Shown: positions 1-10,891, counted from the stretch's first letter. The stretch: 64,000 bases of DNA from Gaeumannomyces sp. JS-464 (GCA_002197995.1 NGZR01000001.1:6200001-6264000); one strand, 5' to 3'. Program-made: numbers and translations. The notes: generated from the letters alone by a model not told the origin.

Positions 1-1
1 C

Positions 2-736
2 ATGCACACGGGTCCCGGCGCGCACGTCCTCCACTTCCCCGTGGCCAGTGGCTCCGTCCTCAACGTAGTCGCCTTCGTGACCGACCCAGCCGACTGGCCC
101 CTGGGCAGCTATGACGTGGTCGGCAGCATGACGGCGCCCGCGACCAAGGCCGAGGTCGAGGCCGCCTTCAAAGGCTGGGGCCCGACCGTGACCAACGTCA
201 TCGGCTTGCTGCCGGACAAGATGGACAAGTGGGCCATCTTCGACACGTACGACCATCCGCTGGCCTCCTACGTCGGTGGGCGCGTCTGCCTTGCCGGCGA
301 CGCGGCGCACGCCACCAGTCCGCACCACGGCGCGGGCGCGGGGATCGGCGTCGAGGACGCCCTGGCGCTGGGCACGCTGCTCGAGATGGTGCGCGACGAC
401 GCTGCGAAAGACGGCACGGCGGACGTGCCGCGGATGCTGGAGGACGCGCTGCGCGTGTACGACGAGGTGCGGCCGCCGCGGGGCAACTGGCTGGTGCAGA
501 GTAGCCGCCAGGTCTGCGACATCTACGAGTGGACGTACCCGGCCACGGGCAGGGACTGGGACAAGTGCCTCGGCGAGATCACGGCGCGCTCGCACAAGCT
601 GTGGTACTTTGACATCGACGATATGCTTGACAAGGTCAATGGCAATTTCAGGAAGATGCATCCTGCTCCTGCGGATGGCGCGGGTGTAACGGTTACTGTT
701 GCTGTCGGCTTGGAAACAGTCCCGCCGGTAGTTTAA
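2..736 (+). CDS. FAD-dependent monooxygenase (salicylate hydroxylase-like), 5' end outside window
   Basis: This is the C-terminal part (about 244 residues) of a class A flavoprotein monooxygenase, the NADPH-dependent aromatic hydroxylase family. The clearest sign is the second FAD-binding motif, reading GRVCLAGDAAHATSPHHGAG at about residues 93-112, followed by the usual G-x-EDA-x-ALG segment (about 115-125). The Rossmann GxGxxG and DG motifs of the N-terminal half are missing, so the gene starts upstream of the window; the ATG at base 2 is probably internal. The frame is open to a TAA at 734-736, with no frameshift seen in this portion, unlike most genes nearby. Such enzymes are common in fungal secondary-metabolite clusters and in aromatic catabolism; the substrate cannot be told from sequence. 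Confidence 0.85.
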   Translation: MHTGPGAHVLHFPVASGSVLNVVAFVTDPADWPLGSYDVVGSMTAPATKAEVEAAFKGWGPTVTNVIGLLPDKMDKWAIFDTYDHPLASYVGGRVCLAGDAAHATSPHHGAGAGIGVEDALALGTLLEMVRDDAAKDGTADVPRMLEDALRVYDEVRPPRGNWLVQSSRQVCDIYEWTYPATGRDWDKCLGEITARSHKLWYFDIDDMLDKVNGNFRKMHPAPADGAGVTVTVAVGLETVPPVV

Positions 737-1173
737 GTGAGTGGCGCAAATGATCCATAGTCACTCAGCCAGAAAAAAACGTCCTGTTGGAAGTAAAACG
801 CTCATCAGGTCGGCTTATCTGACCCAAGGGTGGTCGCGCGATGGCAAGGCCACATGACCTACCTTGTAGATAAAAGCAGGTGTGAACCGTGACCCGCTGC
901 ACCAATCCGCTCTGAAGGCTAGACTGCTGAGCACGTCACTACGCACGTGAGTCAGGTTACGTAATTGACAGCTCCTGCGAGGCTGTGTAGGGTGGCGCCT
1001 GCGGAAACCCCAGCAAAAATGGCGCACATTCACACATAACACAGATGATCGCGCTGTGCAACAGCGATCACAAGCAGTGATCGTGACTTTAATCCTCAAC
1101 CAACTCAGCTGGCAATTAAGTCTTCACCCAGTTCGTTTCAACACGTCCTTCACCTAGGCTAGAAATATCTTAT
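737..1173. other. Intergenic, no gene seen
   Basis: Convergent spacer between the monooxygenase stop and the end of the minus-strand acyltransferase. No coding pattern, repeat or RNA gene is recognisable. It should contain both 3' untranslated regions. Confidence 0.5.
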
Positions 1174-2700
1174 CTACGGCTCTTGTTCTACCTCCAATGT
1201 CAGCTGCAGCTCTTTAACGAGAACATCTCGAATGAAGTGCAGAAACTCCCGTGCCGACTGCCTGCTATGATACGCATCATTGAAGTTCACGGAAAGATTG
1301 AGCCTCGAACCGAAGGTCCAGACGTATAGCAACATCTGTCGCGTCATCATGCTCACCCCAAACTGAAAGTCGGTCACCGTGACGTCAAAGCCCTCGGCAA
1401 TCTTCCTGCCCTGGGCGCCGTTAGCCGGGTACCGACCGCCCAGATACCGCTCGACGACACCCAGGCTGCTGAGCAGGACGCTACTCGGCGGCCGCGCGGG
1501 CCTCGGCGCTGGCGAACCATCCGCAGTCCCGAAGAGCACCTCAGCGTGCAGCTGCGTGGCCCGCCGCAGCGCCTTGCTGAACTGCGGCGTCCACCAGTCG
1601 CGTAGAAGGCCGTCAGGCCCGCCGCCCTGGCCGAGAAGGGATCCGCCCGCGCGACGACGGGCGTAACGCCCACGACGTACGTCGCCACGCGCTGGCCGGC
1701 GAGTTGTGCGGGGGCGGCAGGCGCGGGCGCATGTTGGCAGACACTACGGCCGAGTACTGCGTCGCGCCCGGGTCGGCCCCGCGCGCGAAGACGACCTCGG
1801 CCAGGGCCGCCTGCACCGCTGCCGTCACGCTGACCTTGAGCACCAACGCCGCCACCAGCGCGCCCGTGGCCGCGGTCGTGAGCACGATCCCGACCTGCGC
1901 CGGGGCGCCGGGCGGGTGCCGCGTCGCAAGGAAAGGCAGGCCGCCCGCGTGGACGGCCTTGCGGTGGTGGTCGGCGATGTACCCGCGCGCGAGGACATCC
2001 AGGGCCGGGTCGAGATCCGGTCCCGTCTGCGCGGCGCCGCACGCGTCCTCGAGGCGGGCGGCATGCGCGCAAGGTCGCTGTCGTCATCATCTTGGCCTCC
2101 TCCCGTGCCCGGCGGTGGTGCGGATCCGGCGATGTGTGCAAAGAGGCGGTCCAGCACCATGCAGGCACCCAGACCGTCCATGCGCCAGTGCGACGTCAGG
2201 AGGGTGACATGGGAGGCCGTGGGAAAGTAGTGCAGGCTCGGCAGGTCACGCGGCGGGTACGACGCCAGCAGATGCTCTGGGGCGCGCGTGTCCGCCTCGA
2301 CGAAGAAGGTTTCTGCGGCCCACTCCTCGGCCGCGGCCGCGCGGTCTTTGCATGTATGGTACTCTTTGGTGGTCAGACCGACCGGCACCGAAGCCAGGCC
2401 CGGGAAGTCTCGACGCAGGGCTTTCCACGCATTTCGAAGGGCGGTCGCAACCTCGTCGGTGCCGAGTTGCGACGGCGTCCCGAGCGAGAAGCTGCATGTG
2501 CAGCACAGGCCCCAGTGCTCGCGGTCGTGCGATACGAAGGCGTGGGAGATCTTCCGGTAGACCTTTTCAATCCCCCCCAGGGACTTGGTAAGCACGCCCG
2601 GCGAGGTTTCCTGCACTCGTCCATGGTGCTGTTCCGTGTCCTCGTCGCTCGGGAATTTATCGTTATCACTGCAGGCACCACAAATCACCCTGAATCGCAA
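1174..2700 (-). CDS. HxxxD acyltransferase, trichothecene 15-O-acetyltransferase-like family; frameshifted
   Basis: Member of the fungal alcohol O-acyltransferase family related to condensation-type HxxxD enzymes. The active-site motif HWRMDG is visible at about 2,230, preceded by the REHW segment at about 2,530. The C-terminus (YVWTFGSRLNLSVNFNDAY region, ending at 1174) is characteristic. The coding thread passes through several frames: 2,700 to about 2,090, then about 2,090-1,700, a third piece to about 1,602, and the last from about 1,600 to 1,174. That implies at least three single-base indels, and the start is also uncertain, because family homology begins near 2,610 while the first in-frame ATG is at 2,700. 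No intron borders explain the shifts. Expected role: acetyl or acyl transfer to a hydroxyl of a secondary metabolite. It is either a pseudogene or a gene damaged by sequence errors. A close paralog lies head-to-head at 2,982-4,465. Confidence 0.7.
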
Positions 2701-2981
2701 ATGCTGTGATGCGCTCCAGAATCGGAAGCCTACTGATCTTTCGTCTTTATGGCAGCAGAGCGCCCAGATTGCAATTCACGGCTAATCATCTTTGTACAGC
2801 TGACCGCGAGAGGAGCCTGAAACTCCGGCTCAAAAAGTCCGGCTGCATTAGGTAGATGGTACTCCCCGTGCTGCCACTGCCCGTCGTATGCGAGGAGTCA
2901 GGGTCCTTTAACAGCTGCAAAATAAGCAACTCTTCGTCTTGGCGACGTTTTCTCTTCCAACTGCTGCGAAAATACCAATAA
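2701..2981. promoter_or_regulatory. Shared divergent promoter region of two acyltransferase paralogs
   Basis: Roughly 280 bp separate the 5' ends of two head-to-head acyltransferase genes. Any promoter for either gene must lie largely here or inside its partner. No clear TATA box or repeated operator is visible, so shared control is inferred from arrangement only. Confidence 0.4.
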
Positions 2982-4465
2982 CCCTATGGGCCTCCCCCAA
3001 AAAGGAACCACGATACAACGCAAAGGAAGCCCTGGACAGAGCAGTCCCCAGGCCATTGGCAACGGCCGCTGGGCGAGAACGAGCGGCTCATCAAGTGGAT
3101 AGGGGACCAGGCTATCCCAGCCGGCAGGGAGCACTGGTCCGTCACCATCGTGGGCACTTTTACCCTCAAGGGCAGCCCACAGAAATCACCTGAATGGGAT
3201 GGAGCGCGGCTGGCGCGCAGAGCCTGGATCTACCTGCGCTTCCGTCACCCGAGCATCGCGGCCATCGGCAGCAAGGACGGCGACTTCCTCGAGTACGTCG
3301 TCCCAAAGGACGCAGCAGCAGCGGAAGCCTGGGCCGCCGAGACATTATTTGTCGTTAGCGAGTCTCAGCATGCCAGCGCCAGCGATCTTATTTCCACCCT
3401 CAGGCCCTCTGCATATGCAACCTGCTATTTCCTGCCGCACACCGGACAGGTCGTCCTGCACACTTCACACTGGCGCATGGATGGATATGGCGGCCTGCAC
3501 CTCCTCGACGCCTACTTTGCGGCCGTCGCCGATGCCGCTGCTCGTGCACCTGACGAACCCCTCCCTCCCTTTGGCGACGAGCCAGCTCGGCTCACTCTGC
3601 CGATCGAAGAGGTCCTGCGGCTGCCCGACGAGCCGACGCCCTCGATACTCTTCGCAGCCGCCGAGGCCCTCGCCACGGGATCCCTGGTCCCTGGGTCGGT
3701 TGGCCTCCCAGTGCGCGAGATCGGCTCGCCAGGGACGATGCAGCCAGGCGGCACGCGCCTTCTCCGCTCCACTGTCCCTGCGGACGCCACCCGGAAAATC
3801 ATGCAGGCATGCACCGAGCGCGGCATGGGCTGGCTTGCCGCCGTGCATGCGTCGCTGGCCACGGTGAACTTCACGGCAGCGGCTAGTACCGCTACCGAGC
3901 ATCACAATAGGCGGCATTACACCAGCACCATACGACTCGGACTGCGTCCATATCTGCCGGAAGCATATGGAGGTCCAGCGTCCGCAACGGGCCTGTACAC
4001 GGGCGGCTACTTTGCCAAGGTGGAGCCCACGGCGTCTTGGCTCAACAATGCCCGGTTCTATGATAAGCTCTACAAAAAGGGGTAACCCTCGAGTTCCTCC
4101 AAGCGCGGCGGCATTACGCCACCATGGCTCTGCAAGGATTCCAGCGGGCCGCGGCGGCGGGCGTCGCGCCATCCAGGAGCGAGGTGGACATCTCGAGTGT
4201 CGGCGACGCCGGCAGCATCGTCAGAGCTGTCCACTCTCGTCCTGGGGAGGAAGGCGGTGGAGGCATGCAGGTGGAGGTGAAGGAGTTGTGCCTCGGCGTC
4301 GAGTGCCTGCAGCGGGAAAGCTACCTGTTCGTCTGGCTGTTCCGGGACCAGCTCGAGTTAAGCTTGACATACAACGAGGCGTTTTATGAGGAGCCGTTTA
4401 TGGAAGGTGTTTTGGCCAGGGTGGCTGTGGTCCTGCAGGCAGAGCTTGGGGTGATTGATGTGTAG
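2982..4465 (+). CDS. HxxxD acyltransferase, paralog of the divergent neighbour; frameshifted
   Basis: Second member of the trichothecene 15-O-acetyltransferase-like family. In the frame of 3,150-4,085, family-like sequence is readable upstream to about 3,030 (PLGENERLIKW and REHWSVTIVGTFTLKG), but no ATG occurs between the stop at 2,979 and 3,150, so the start codon is lost, frameshifted or in an earlier exon. The catalytic HWRMDG motif is at about 3,470-3,490. The C-terminal LFRDQLELSLTYNEAFYEE segment lies in another frame (4,082-4,465). The frame change falls at an A5G4 homopolymer (4,075-4,082), a typical place for a one-base indel. Otherwise the protein is complete to the expected C-terminus. 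Transcription is divergent from the paralog at 1,174-2,700, which suggests an inverted tandem duplication. Substrate unknown. Confidence 0.72.
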
Positions 4466-5150
4466 GTACCTGTTCGGAGTGTGTCTGACGCCGGAGACGG
4501 GCCATCTTGTGTACCTGCCTAGGGGTCCCCGCCAGAGCGCGTAAAACCCGGAAACTCCGTAGCTGTTCGCCGCCGGCCGAAGACGCGAGATGGCGCTTTT
4601 GGGCCGAGCTTAGCAATCAGGAGTGTCTTTATGGAGCTGAAGTGGCTTTGGCTGAGGGCCCAGTCCAGGAGGTGACTCGTCCGCCGCACTTCCCCGGAGT
4701 TTCTCTTCGGAGTTGTCCCCCCTGTCGTAAGATGAGCTCCTCCACCGGCTCGATGGCCGCCCAGCCATGGGGTTCGAAGCAACCCCCGCTTGACTGCCTT
4801 TGATAAGGCGGGTGCTTTTAATGCAAGGACTTGGGCGCCACGGAAATAAGAGGTAAAGCAAGATATTGGCCATGTGATTCTCCAAGATTAGTGTTTTCCC
4901 GCGAAACGAACAGCATGCAATGGACAAAAAACCAATTGTATAGCCTACATTAATAGAAGTTCGTCGATAAATAGACAGAGTTACAACGTCGTTTAGAACG
5001 ACACTGGCTTTAAGTATGCAGGTACGGGACACAACACCGTTTCCACGAACCCCGAGGCCGAACAACCAAAGGTCCTCCTGCCTTACCGCCCTCCTTCCTA
5101 GGGACGGCGGATACCCATTTGGACCCAAAAACTTAAAAACCTAAAGGACC
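4466..5150. other. Unassigned spacer at edge of AT-rich block
   Basis: Base composition drops from GC-rich to AT-rich across this stretch. Open frames exist on both strands, but none resembles a known family or shows biased codon use, so no gene is called. Confidence 0.45.
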
Positions 5151-5214
5151 TATTACCTATATGGATACCCAGTGAGGTACTTATATATAAAATAAGTTTT
5201 TAGGTAAAAACCCA

Positions 5215-5275
5215 TTTAGGTAATAGGTAATTGGGTAATGGGTAATTAGGTAATGGGTAATTGGGTAATAGGTAT
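5215..5275. repeat. Short G/T/A tandem repeat
   Basis: The motif GGGTAATTNGGTAAT and its half unit GGTAAT(T/G) recur four to five times without interruption. It marks the entrance to the RIP block. It does not match the TTAGGG telomere unit. Confidence 0.6.
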
Positions 5276-6085
5276 TTTAAATTGGAAAAAGTAAGGTTTT
5301 AGTTTTTTTAATAAAATAAAAAATATTAAATTAAGCAAAATATGTATTTACGAAAATTAAAATGGCAATAATTATATTAACGTGGTTTACAAGTAAATGG
5401 GACATACAAATAAGTGGAACACGCGACGCATTATTTTTAACAACCGATTTTTTTATTAAGCAAAATGTTAAACAAAAATAACGAAAACCAAGTAATTCTT
5501 ACGTTTTAAACTTTGCGATTTAATTTAAAATTAAACACTTAAAAAATTGTGAAAATTTATTTAATCGCGAATTTAATTTTAACTTGTTAAAAATACGGTT
5601 AACTTATTTAACGCGATATTATATTTAAATTACGAAAATTAACGGAATTTGAAAAAAGGTAATTATTAAAAATATATTTAAATTAAATTTTCGCGCATTT
5701 TTTCCAGCTTTTTAATATTAAAAATATAACTAACTAATTGTTTGCTAAACGCGACGCGAACGCCGTTAGTAAAAATTAAGTTCCAAATTTTATTAAACGC
5801 CGCGTAAAGTTTAATACGCGTTAAATTCGAAAATACGATTATTAAAAAGTTAAATGCGAAAATTCCAAGTTTATTTTTGCGTGGTTTAATTTTATACGAA
5901 ATATTATCGCTAAATATGGCATTTTAAATAACAATATTTATAATTTCGATAAAACCGGCTTTTTTATAAGTATAAGTACCGCCGTTATAATTATTATAAT
6001 ATTAAAAAGCCGTAAAAAAGCAAAATTAGTTTAACTTAATAATTAAAAATAAATTATAATTATTTAAAAGGCTAATTATTACAAT
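5276..6085. other. AT-rich RIP-degraded DNA with a stray transposon end
   Basis: No gene can be read; stops are dense in all frames and CpA is nearly absent. At about 5,378 a copy of the pogo-type terminal motif (ACGTGGTTTAC followed by AAGTAAATGGG) occurs without a visible inverted partner, so a further decayed element probably starts here. Confidence 0.5.
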
Positions 6086-6087
6086 TA

Positions 6088-6129
6088 ACGTGGTTTACTA
6101 CCGAGTGGGCCAAACCACCGAGTGTGTTA
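6088..6129 (+). repeat. Left terminal inverted repeat of the pogo-type element
   Basis: Starts ACGTGGTTTACTACC and continues GAGTGGGCCAAACCACC. It matches the complement of 10,848-10,889 apart from C/T and G/A differences. The TA at 6,086-6,087 is one copy of the target duplication. Confidence 0.82.
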
Positions 6130-6679
6130 CGCCATTTTAACCTTTGGTTAATTAACGCGCATGCTAACCTAACAACGCCAAAAATGCATTTAAACTATTT
6201 AAAACTGTATATATCGGACGTTTTTACTTCCTTTTAACAAGTGCGCGCATTATGTCCGGTTTTGCCGCAAGTGCCACATCGCCGACGAGTTATCGTCGCC
6301 CTTTTTTCCAAACCCTTATAATCGCGCATTTTTTACTATAGTTATTTATCCAGCTTTTTTTAGTTTAAAACATTTCGTACCTTTTCGATAATAAGTAACC
6401 CTCCTAGTTTAACGCGTGTTTTTTTTTGGCTTTTCGGCGTTTACTTAATGCTTCGTGCGCTTTTTTAAACGTAAACGTTTTAACTTAAAAAAGGGCTACT
6501 TTATGCATTATCGCTTTCGCTTTTTTTGCAATTTAATCCACAGTTATATAAATGGAAATTAAAAAGCTGCTTTAATAATTGGAAATTTAAGTTTTAATAT
6601 GTTCGGATTGCGAAGTTGCTTTTTAACTGTCCGCGGCGTTTTGGAAATCCAAAGTTCGGGGTCGTTTAAAAGCGTTATT

Positions 6680-6961
6680 TGTAAAAAAGCTCGCCGCGAT
6701 AATAGCGGGCCACCGCCACAGCAAAAAGCCTTAACCCCGTTTACGGGCCCGAGCTACGTAAAGGCTTAAAGCACCCTAAGCACGTAACAAAAGGCCTAAA
6801 AAGGCTACGCTACTTAAGCAGCTTGTAAAAAGCAATTCCTAAATTGCCGGAACAAGCTAAAATTGTTTATTTACCATATAACAATATAAGCTTTTAACCC
6901 TTAATTACCGTTTACGGTTATCGTAATTACCTCGTACAAGCTTTCGGCTTACCCCGTAATA
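6680..6961 (+). repeat. Left LTR
   Basis: Begins TGTAAAAAAGCTCGCCGCG; the partner LTR reads TGTAAGGAGGTTTGCCGCG, so the GG-to-AA differences are of RIP type. Confidence 0.8.
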
Positions 6962-9209
6962 TTTTTTTAACTTTTACCATCCTTTTAAAAATACGAGCCG
7001 TTCGTTATAAACGCAAACAGTTAATCGAATACGACGCCGGGCACGGTAACCTAGGGAAAGCCGCTGCCCCGTGCTTTAACGCAACCTAATACTCGCTCGC
7101 AAACGGCACGTCGTTAACCCGCGATTCTTTCAAAGCTCGAGGAAAAACTTCGAAACCTCCTCGAGCAAAAAGGTAATTACGCTTTGGAAAACCTTATAAA
7201 CCAAATGCATCGTGGCTTTCGAAAGCGGAGCCACGCTTCGAATCCGCTTACCTTTTTATTAGGAAAGTTAAGTTAAAACGATACCCCCGAAAAAAACCAC
7301 GTTTGTAACGAAACTGATAATAACCGAATTTATAGCGACCGTCGCGATTTAATTTTGTTAAAAGCCGCGAAACGATCGCGTTAAACTTACGGGCTACCGA
7401 AATATAGGCATAAAGAGAAACGCTATCGAAAGTACCGTTAAAAAAAGCTAATTACGCGTAAAACCCGCTTTTTAAAACGCAATTAGCTTTATTTTCGTAA
7501 CTTTTCGCGTTTTACCCGACGCGCGAAATCCCGCGTTTTGGGGGCATTATATTACAATTACCGGGGTAGGGAAAAACGGGAACTTTTAGCGGACCGGCGT
7601 TTACATTTTCCGAAAAACCGTAACCGTAGCACGTAAAACTTCCAAAACGGTAGTTTATAATTTGCTAACCTTTTTAAAAAAAATCCTTTTCGCTAAAAAT
7701 AAAAATAACAAACCTTTTACCCGTTATACGAAACTTTTAAAATTTAGCGTAAAAATTTTAAAACTTTACGCTTTTTTTTCGGAAATCCAAAATTGGATTT
7801 AAAACATTAGCGAAAAAAACGTGTTATATAACAAATTTTTTAAATAAATGCAAATTACTTAAATAATATTTTAATTGCATTACAAAGTAATTACGAATTA
7901 AAAAACTTATATGAAAAAGTTGTACGGGTTTACGCAATCCTAATAATAAACGTAAACCGATTTCGTTAATTATTTAGAAAAAAAACGAGTGAATTTAACT
8001 ATTTAAATTTATTAAAGTTAAATTACTTATAAATAATTACGTTAAAAATATTACGATTCCCCGGTATCGTTTTTAACCAAATAGCAAATATTAATTTAAA
8101 AAATCGAACTTAAAACCTTATGGACGGATTTTTAACAGCTATTTTAACAATCGAAAAAGTTTTCCTGTTATTTGCAAAATTAGCTGTAAAATAAGTTAAT
8201 AGCAAACGCGCAAACTAATTGGGACATTCCCCGAAACGTTGCTAATGCCGCGAAAAGGAAATAAGCTGTAAAAAGCAAATTTAACGCAAAAACGTCCGAT
8301 TATCGTTTTTAGTAAAAGTCCTATTAAAAGTAACAAATATCCGGGTACTAGGTTTAAAAAAAACGATAAGGACGAACGTTTAAATCGGCGGGAAAAGCGC
8401 CGAAACAAAATGGTAAAAAAAAACGAACTCCTTTAAAAATGCTATAATCGGCAAAATAGTAAAAGCTTTTTTTTGTAAAGCTAATTACGATCGCCCGTTT
8501 CGCATCGTTAAAAGCGAAAAAGCGACGGCGAAATGCCTCGTTAACGGTAGCGTTATGGGATATAATTTTGCAGCAAAATCGGGTTAACGCACGCTTAAAA
8601 CGAGCGAGCCAAAAGGGAAAACGAAAACGTATAACCGCAACCGCAGTTAAAAAAGGAAACGTAATTAAACGTAATTAAAACCGCGATTATAACTAAAAAA
8701 AGCCTAAATCCAAGCTAAGCAAAAAGCGTAAAAAAATTGCGGGAGAAAAAAAAAGCGCTAATTTTAAAAAGCAAACGTAAGCTTTTATGCGTTAAAAGCG
8801 CGAACTTTATAAGCAAATAAGCAATGCGAAGGTAAAAGGAATAAAGTAATAATTAGCGGCGTTTAATCGTCGCTATTAATTATGTTATTAAAAGGAAGGA
8901 AAATAACGCCGGCCTGCCGGAAAAAAAAACAAAAAGGTTTACCGGCAAAACCGCTTTTGCTTTAACCGTCGCCGGCTTTATACGGCTAACACTACCGAAA
9001 ACGCTACCAAAATCCTATGCGCCTTATTAGCACTTTGCTAAAAAAAAGCTATTCGAATTTCTATACCACTAAAAAACCATTTACCTTAAATGGTAAAAGC
9101 ATTAACAAACTTAGCTTGCCCGCCAACTTGCTATAAACCGACTAAACTTCGACGCGACCATTTCGCTAATAAGCGTTGCCGAAACGTTAATGCTTTAAAA
9201 AGGGGACAA

Positions 9210-9492
9210 TGTAAGGAGGTTTGCCGCGATAATAGCGGGCTACCGCTATAGCAAAAAGCTTTAGCCTTGTTTACGGGCCCGAGTTACGTAAAGGCCTAAA
9301 GCACCCCAAGCACGTAACAGGAAGCCCAAAAGGGCCACGCTACTTAGGCAGCTTGTAAAAGTCAATTCCCAAATTGCCGGAACAAGCTAAAGTTATTATA
9401 TTTACCATATAGTAATATAAGCTTTTAACTTTTAATTACCGTTTACGGTTATCGTAATCACCTCGTACAGGCTTTCGGCTTACCCCGTAACA
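9210..9492 (+). repeat. Right LTR
   Basis: Begins TGTAAGGAGG and ends CCCGTAACA. It is less mutated than the left copy. Confidence 0.8.
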
Positions 9493-10847
9493 TTATTAAG
9501 GAAGTTAAAATCCGTAACTTTACATCCAGCTTTTTTAAAACCAATTCCGGATTAAAAGGAGTAAAGCTAGCCTTTTAAAAACCTTTTTAAATGTTTTTTT
9601 TCGGTTATAAAATTAAAAAATGCTGCTTTAAAAGCCGAAAAGAATTCGACCTTAATTACGTGGTTAACGTGTAACTTTATTAGGTTTTCGATTTATCGAC
9701 CGTACGCCTTTTTTAACGGGTTAAAGCATTTAACGTTAAGCGGTTAAAAGAAGTAAAACGAATGTAAAAGCATGCAAAGCGTAATAATGTTATATTTTTA
9801 GCAATAAATTTCGAAATTTGTTAAATAGTAGCTTTCGCAGCCGTTTAGCATTAACAAACGATGGGATTTCGTAAAACGAACTGCAATGTGTTTATTAAAA
9901 TGCTGGATTTATTCCAAACCGAGCTCGTTCGTAATCCACCGTTAAAACTTATTGCAATAACTTAATCGCGTAAAAGGTCGGTTTCCGAATACCAATTAGC
10001 CAAATGGTATTACCTTTTAACGATAATAAAAAAAAAGATCGCTTAACCGTAATAATTAACCTTTTGGATAATTATAACCTATTTCCGGTTGCTAAACTAA
10101 ACCAGCTTTGTTTTGCTACAACCTTTTAATATTGTAATAATTATAACGGCCGCGATTATGCCTATAAAAATCCGGTTTCGTCGAAATTGTAAATATCGTT
10201 ATCCTAAATGCTATATTTATCGATACTATTTCGTATAAAGTCGAACTACGCAAAAACGAGCTTGGGATTTTCGCATTTAACCTTTTAGTAATCGTATTTT
10301 TAAATCCAACGCGTATTAAGCTTTGCGCGGCGCTTAATAAACCTCGCGACCCAGTTAGTCCCGATAATAACCGCGTTACGTTCGGCGAGCAGTCGATTAG
10401 CTATATTTTTAACACTAAAAGGCTAAGGAGGAAATGCGCGGAAATCCAGCTTAAATATGTATTTAATAAGTGTTACGGTGCAGTCGTTCTTTTATAAGGA
10501 CTTCGCACGGTTATAGCCCTAGTTATAATAACGTTCTTTTTTTGCTTTCGTGGTGCACGTGGATTAACCTTAGTTTTGTCCCGTAATAATAAGCGCTTTC
10601 TTTTCGCATTTCGTTAACTTTCGAAAGTTAAACGCGTTATCGCGTCGAGCAGGTCGGCCACGCTTTCGACGCGTTAAAGTCGATTTCGCGACCGAATAAA
10701 TTTTTGCAGCTTTCCGCACGCTTAGTTTTAAGTTAAATTGCAAAGCTTAATAGGTAAGCATTACCCGGCTTTCGTTGTTTTTTATTAACATTATTATAGG
10801 TAAAAAAATTAATTGCGAAAGCAAAAGTGTCGCGTGGTCGCGTGTTT

Positions 10848-10889
10848 TAACCTATTTAGTGGTTTAGCCCACTTAGTGGTAAACCACGT
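10848..10889 (-). repeat. Right terminal inverted repeat of the pogo-type element
   Basis: The complement begins ACGTGGTTTACCACTAAG, pairing with the left end at 6,088. TA at 10,890-10,891 is the second target-duplication copy. Confidence 0.82.
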
Positions 10890-10891
10890 TA

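Larger units (their letters stand above)
6680..9492 (+). mobile_element. Short LTR retroelement nested in the pogo-type transposon
   Basis: Two direct repeats of about 282 bp (6,680-6,961 and 9,210-9,492) start TGTAA and end with RIP-altered versions of CGTAACA. The five bases TTATT occur immediately outside both ends (6,675-6,679 and 9,493-9,497), an exact target duplication. A purine run (about 9,196-9,209, AAAAAGGGGACAA) precedes the right LTR like a polypurine tract, which sets plus orientation. The interior is only about 2.25 kb and no protease, reverse transcriptase or integrase is recognisable, so this is an internally deleted or non-autonomous element. No convincing primer-binding site was found, possibly because of RIP. 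Confidence 0.82.
6088..10889 (-). mobile_element. Fot1/pogo-type DNA transposon, RIP-degraded, interrupted by an LTR element
   Basis: The two ends form about 42-bp inverted repeats beginning ACGTGGTTTAC, and both flanks are TA (6,086-6,087 and 10,890-10,891), the target duplication of the Tc1/mariner superfamily. Removing the nested LTR element leaves about 1.98 kb, the usual Fot1 size. On the minus strand the transposase remains readable despite many stops: IYNFDETGF with the first catalytic Asp (about 10,167-10,195), the second-Asp region reading RLLMLNG where the family has LDGH (about 9,835-9,865), a GRQIEN-like stretch (about 9,680-9,710), and a C-terminal CCHC knuckle (6,238-6,288). G-to-A and C-to-T changes at these motifs fit RIP. 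The element is dead. Confidence 0.85.

Noticed and set aside
1374..2168. 264-codon minus-strand ORF
   Set aside because: Arg/Pro-rich shadow frame. Only a short part of it (about 1,600-1,700) carries the real acyltransferase thread because of frameshifts.
5215..5275. Telomere-like repeat
   Set aside because: The unit GGTAAT(T/G) is not TTAGGG, the run is short and internal, and both sides continue as degraded transposon DNA.
6680..9492. CRISPR-like or host direct repeat pair
   Set aside because: TG...CA-type ends, polypurine tract and TTATT duplication identify the pair as LTRs.
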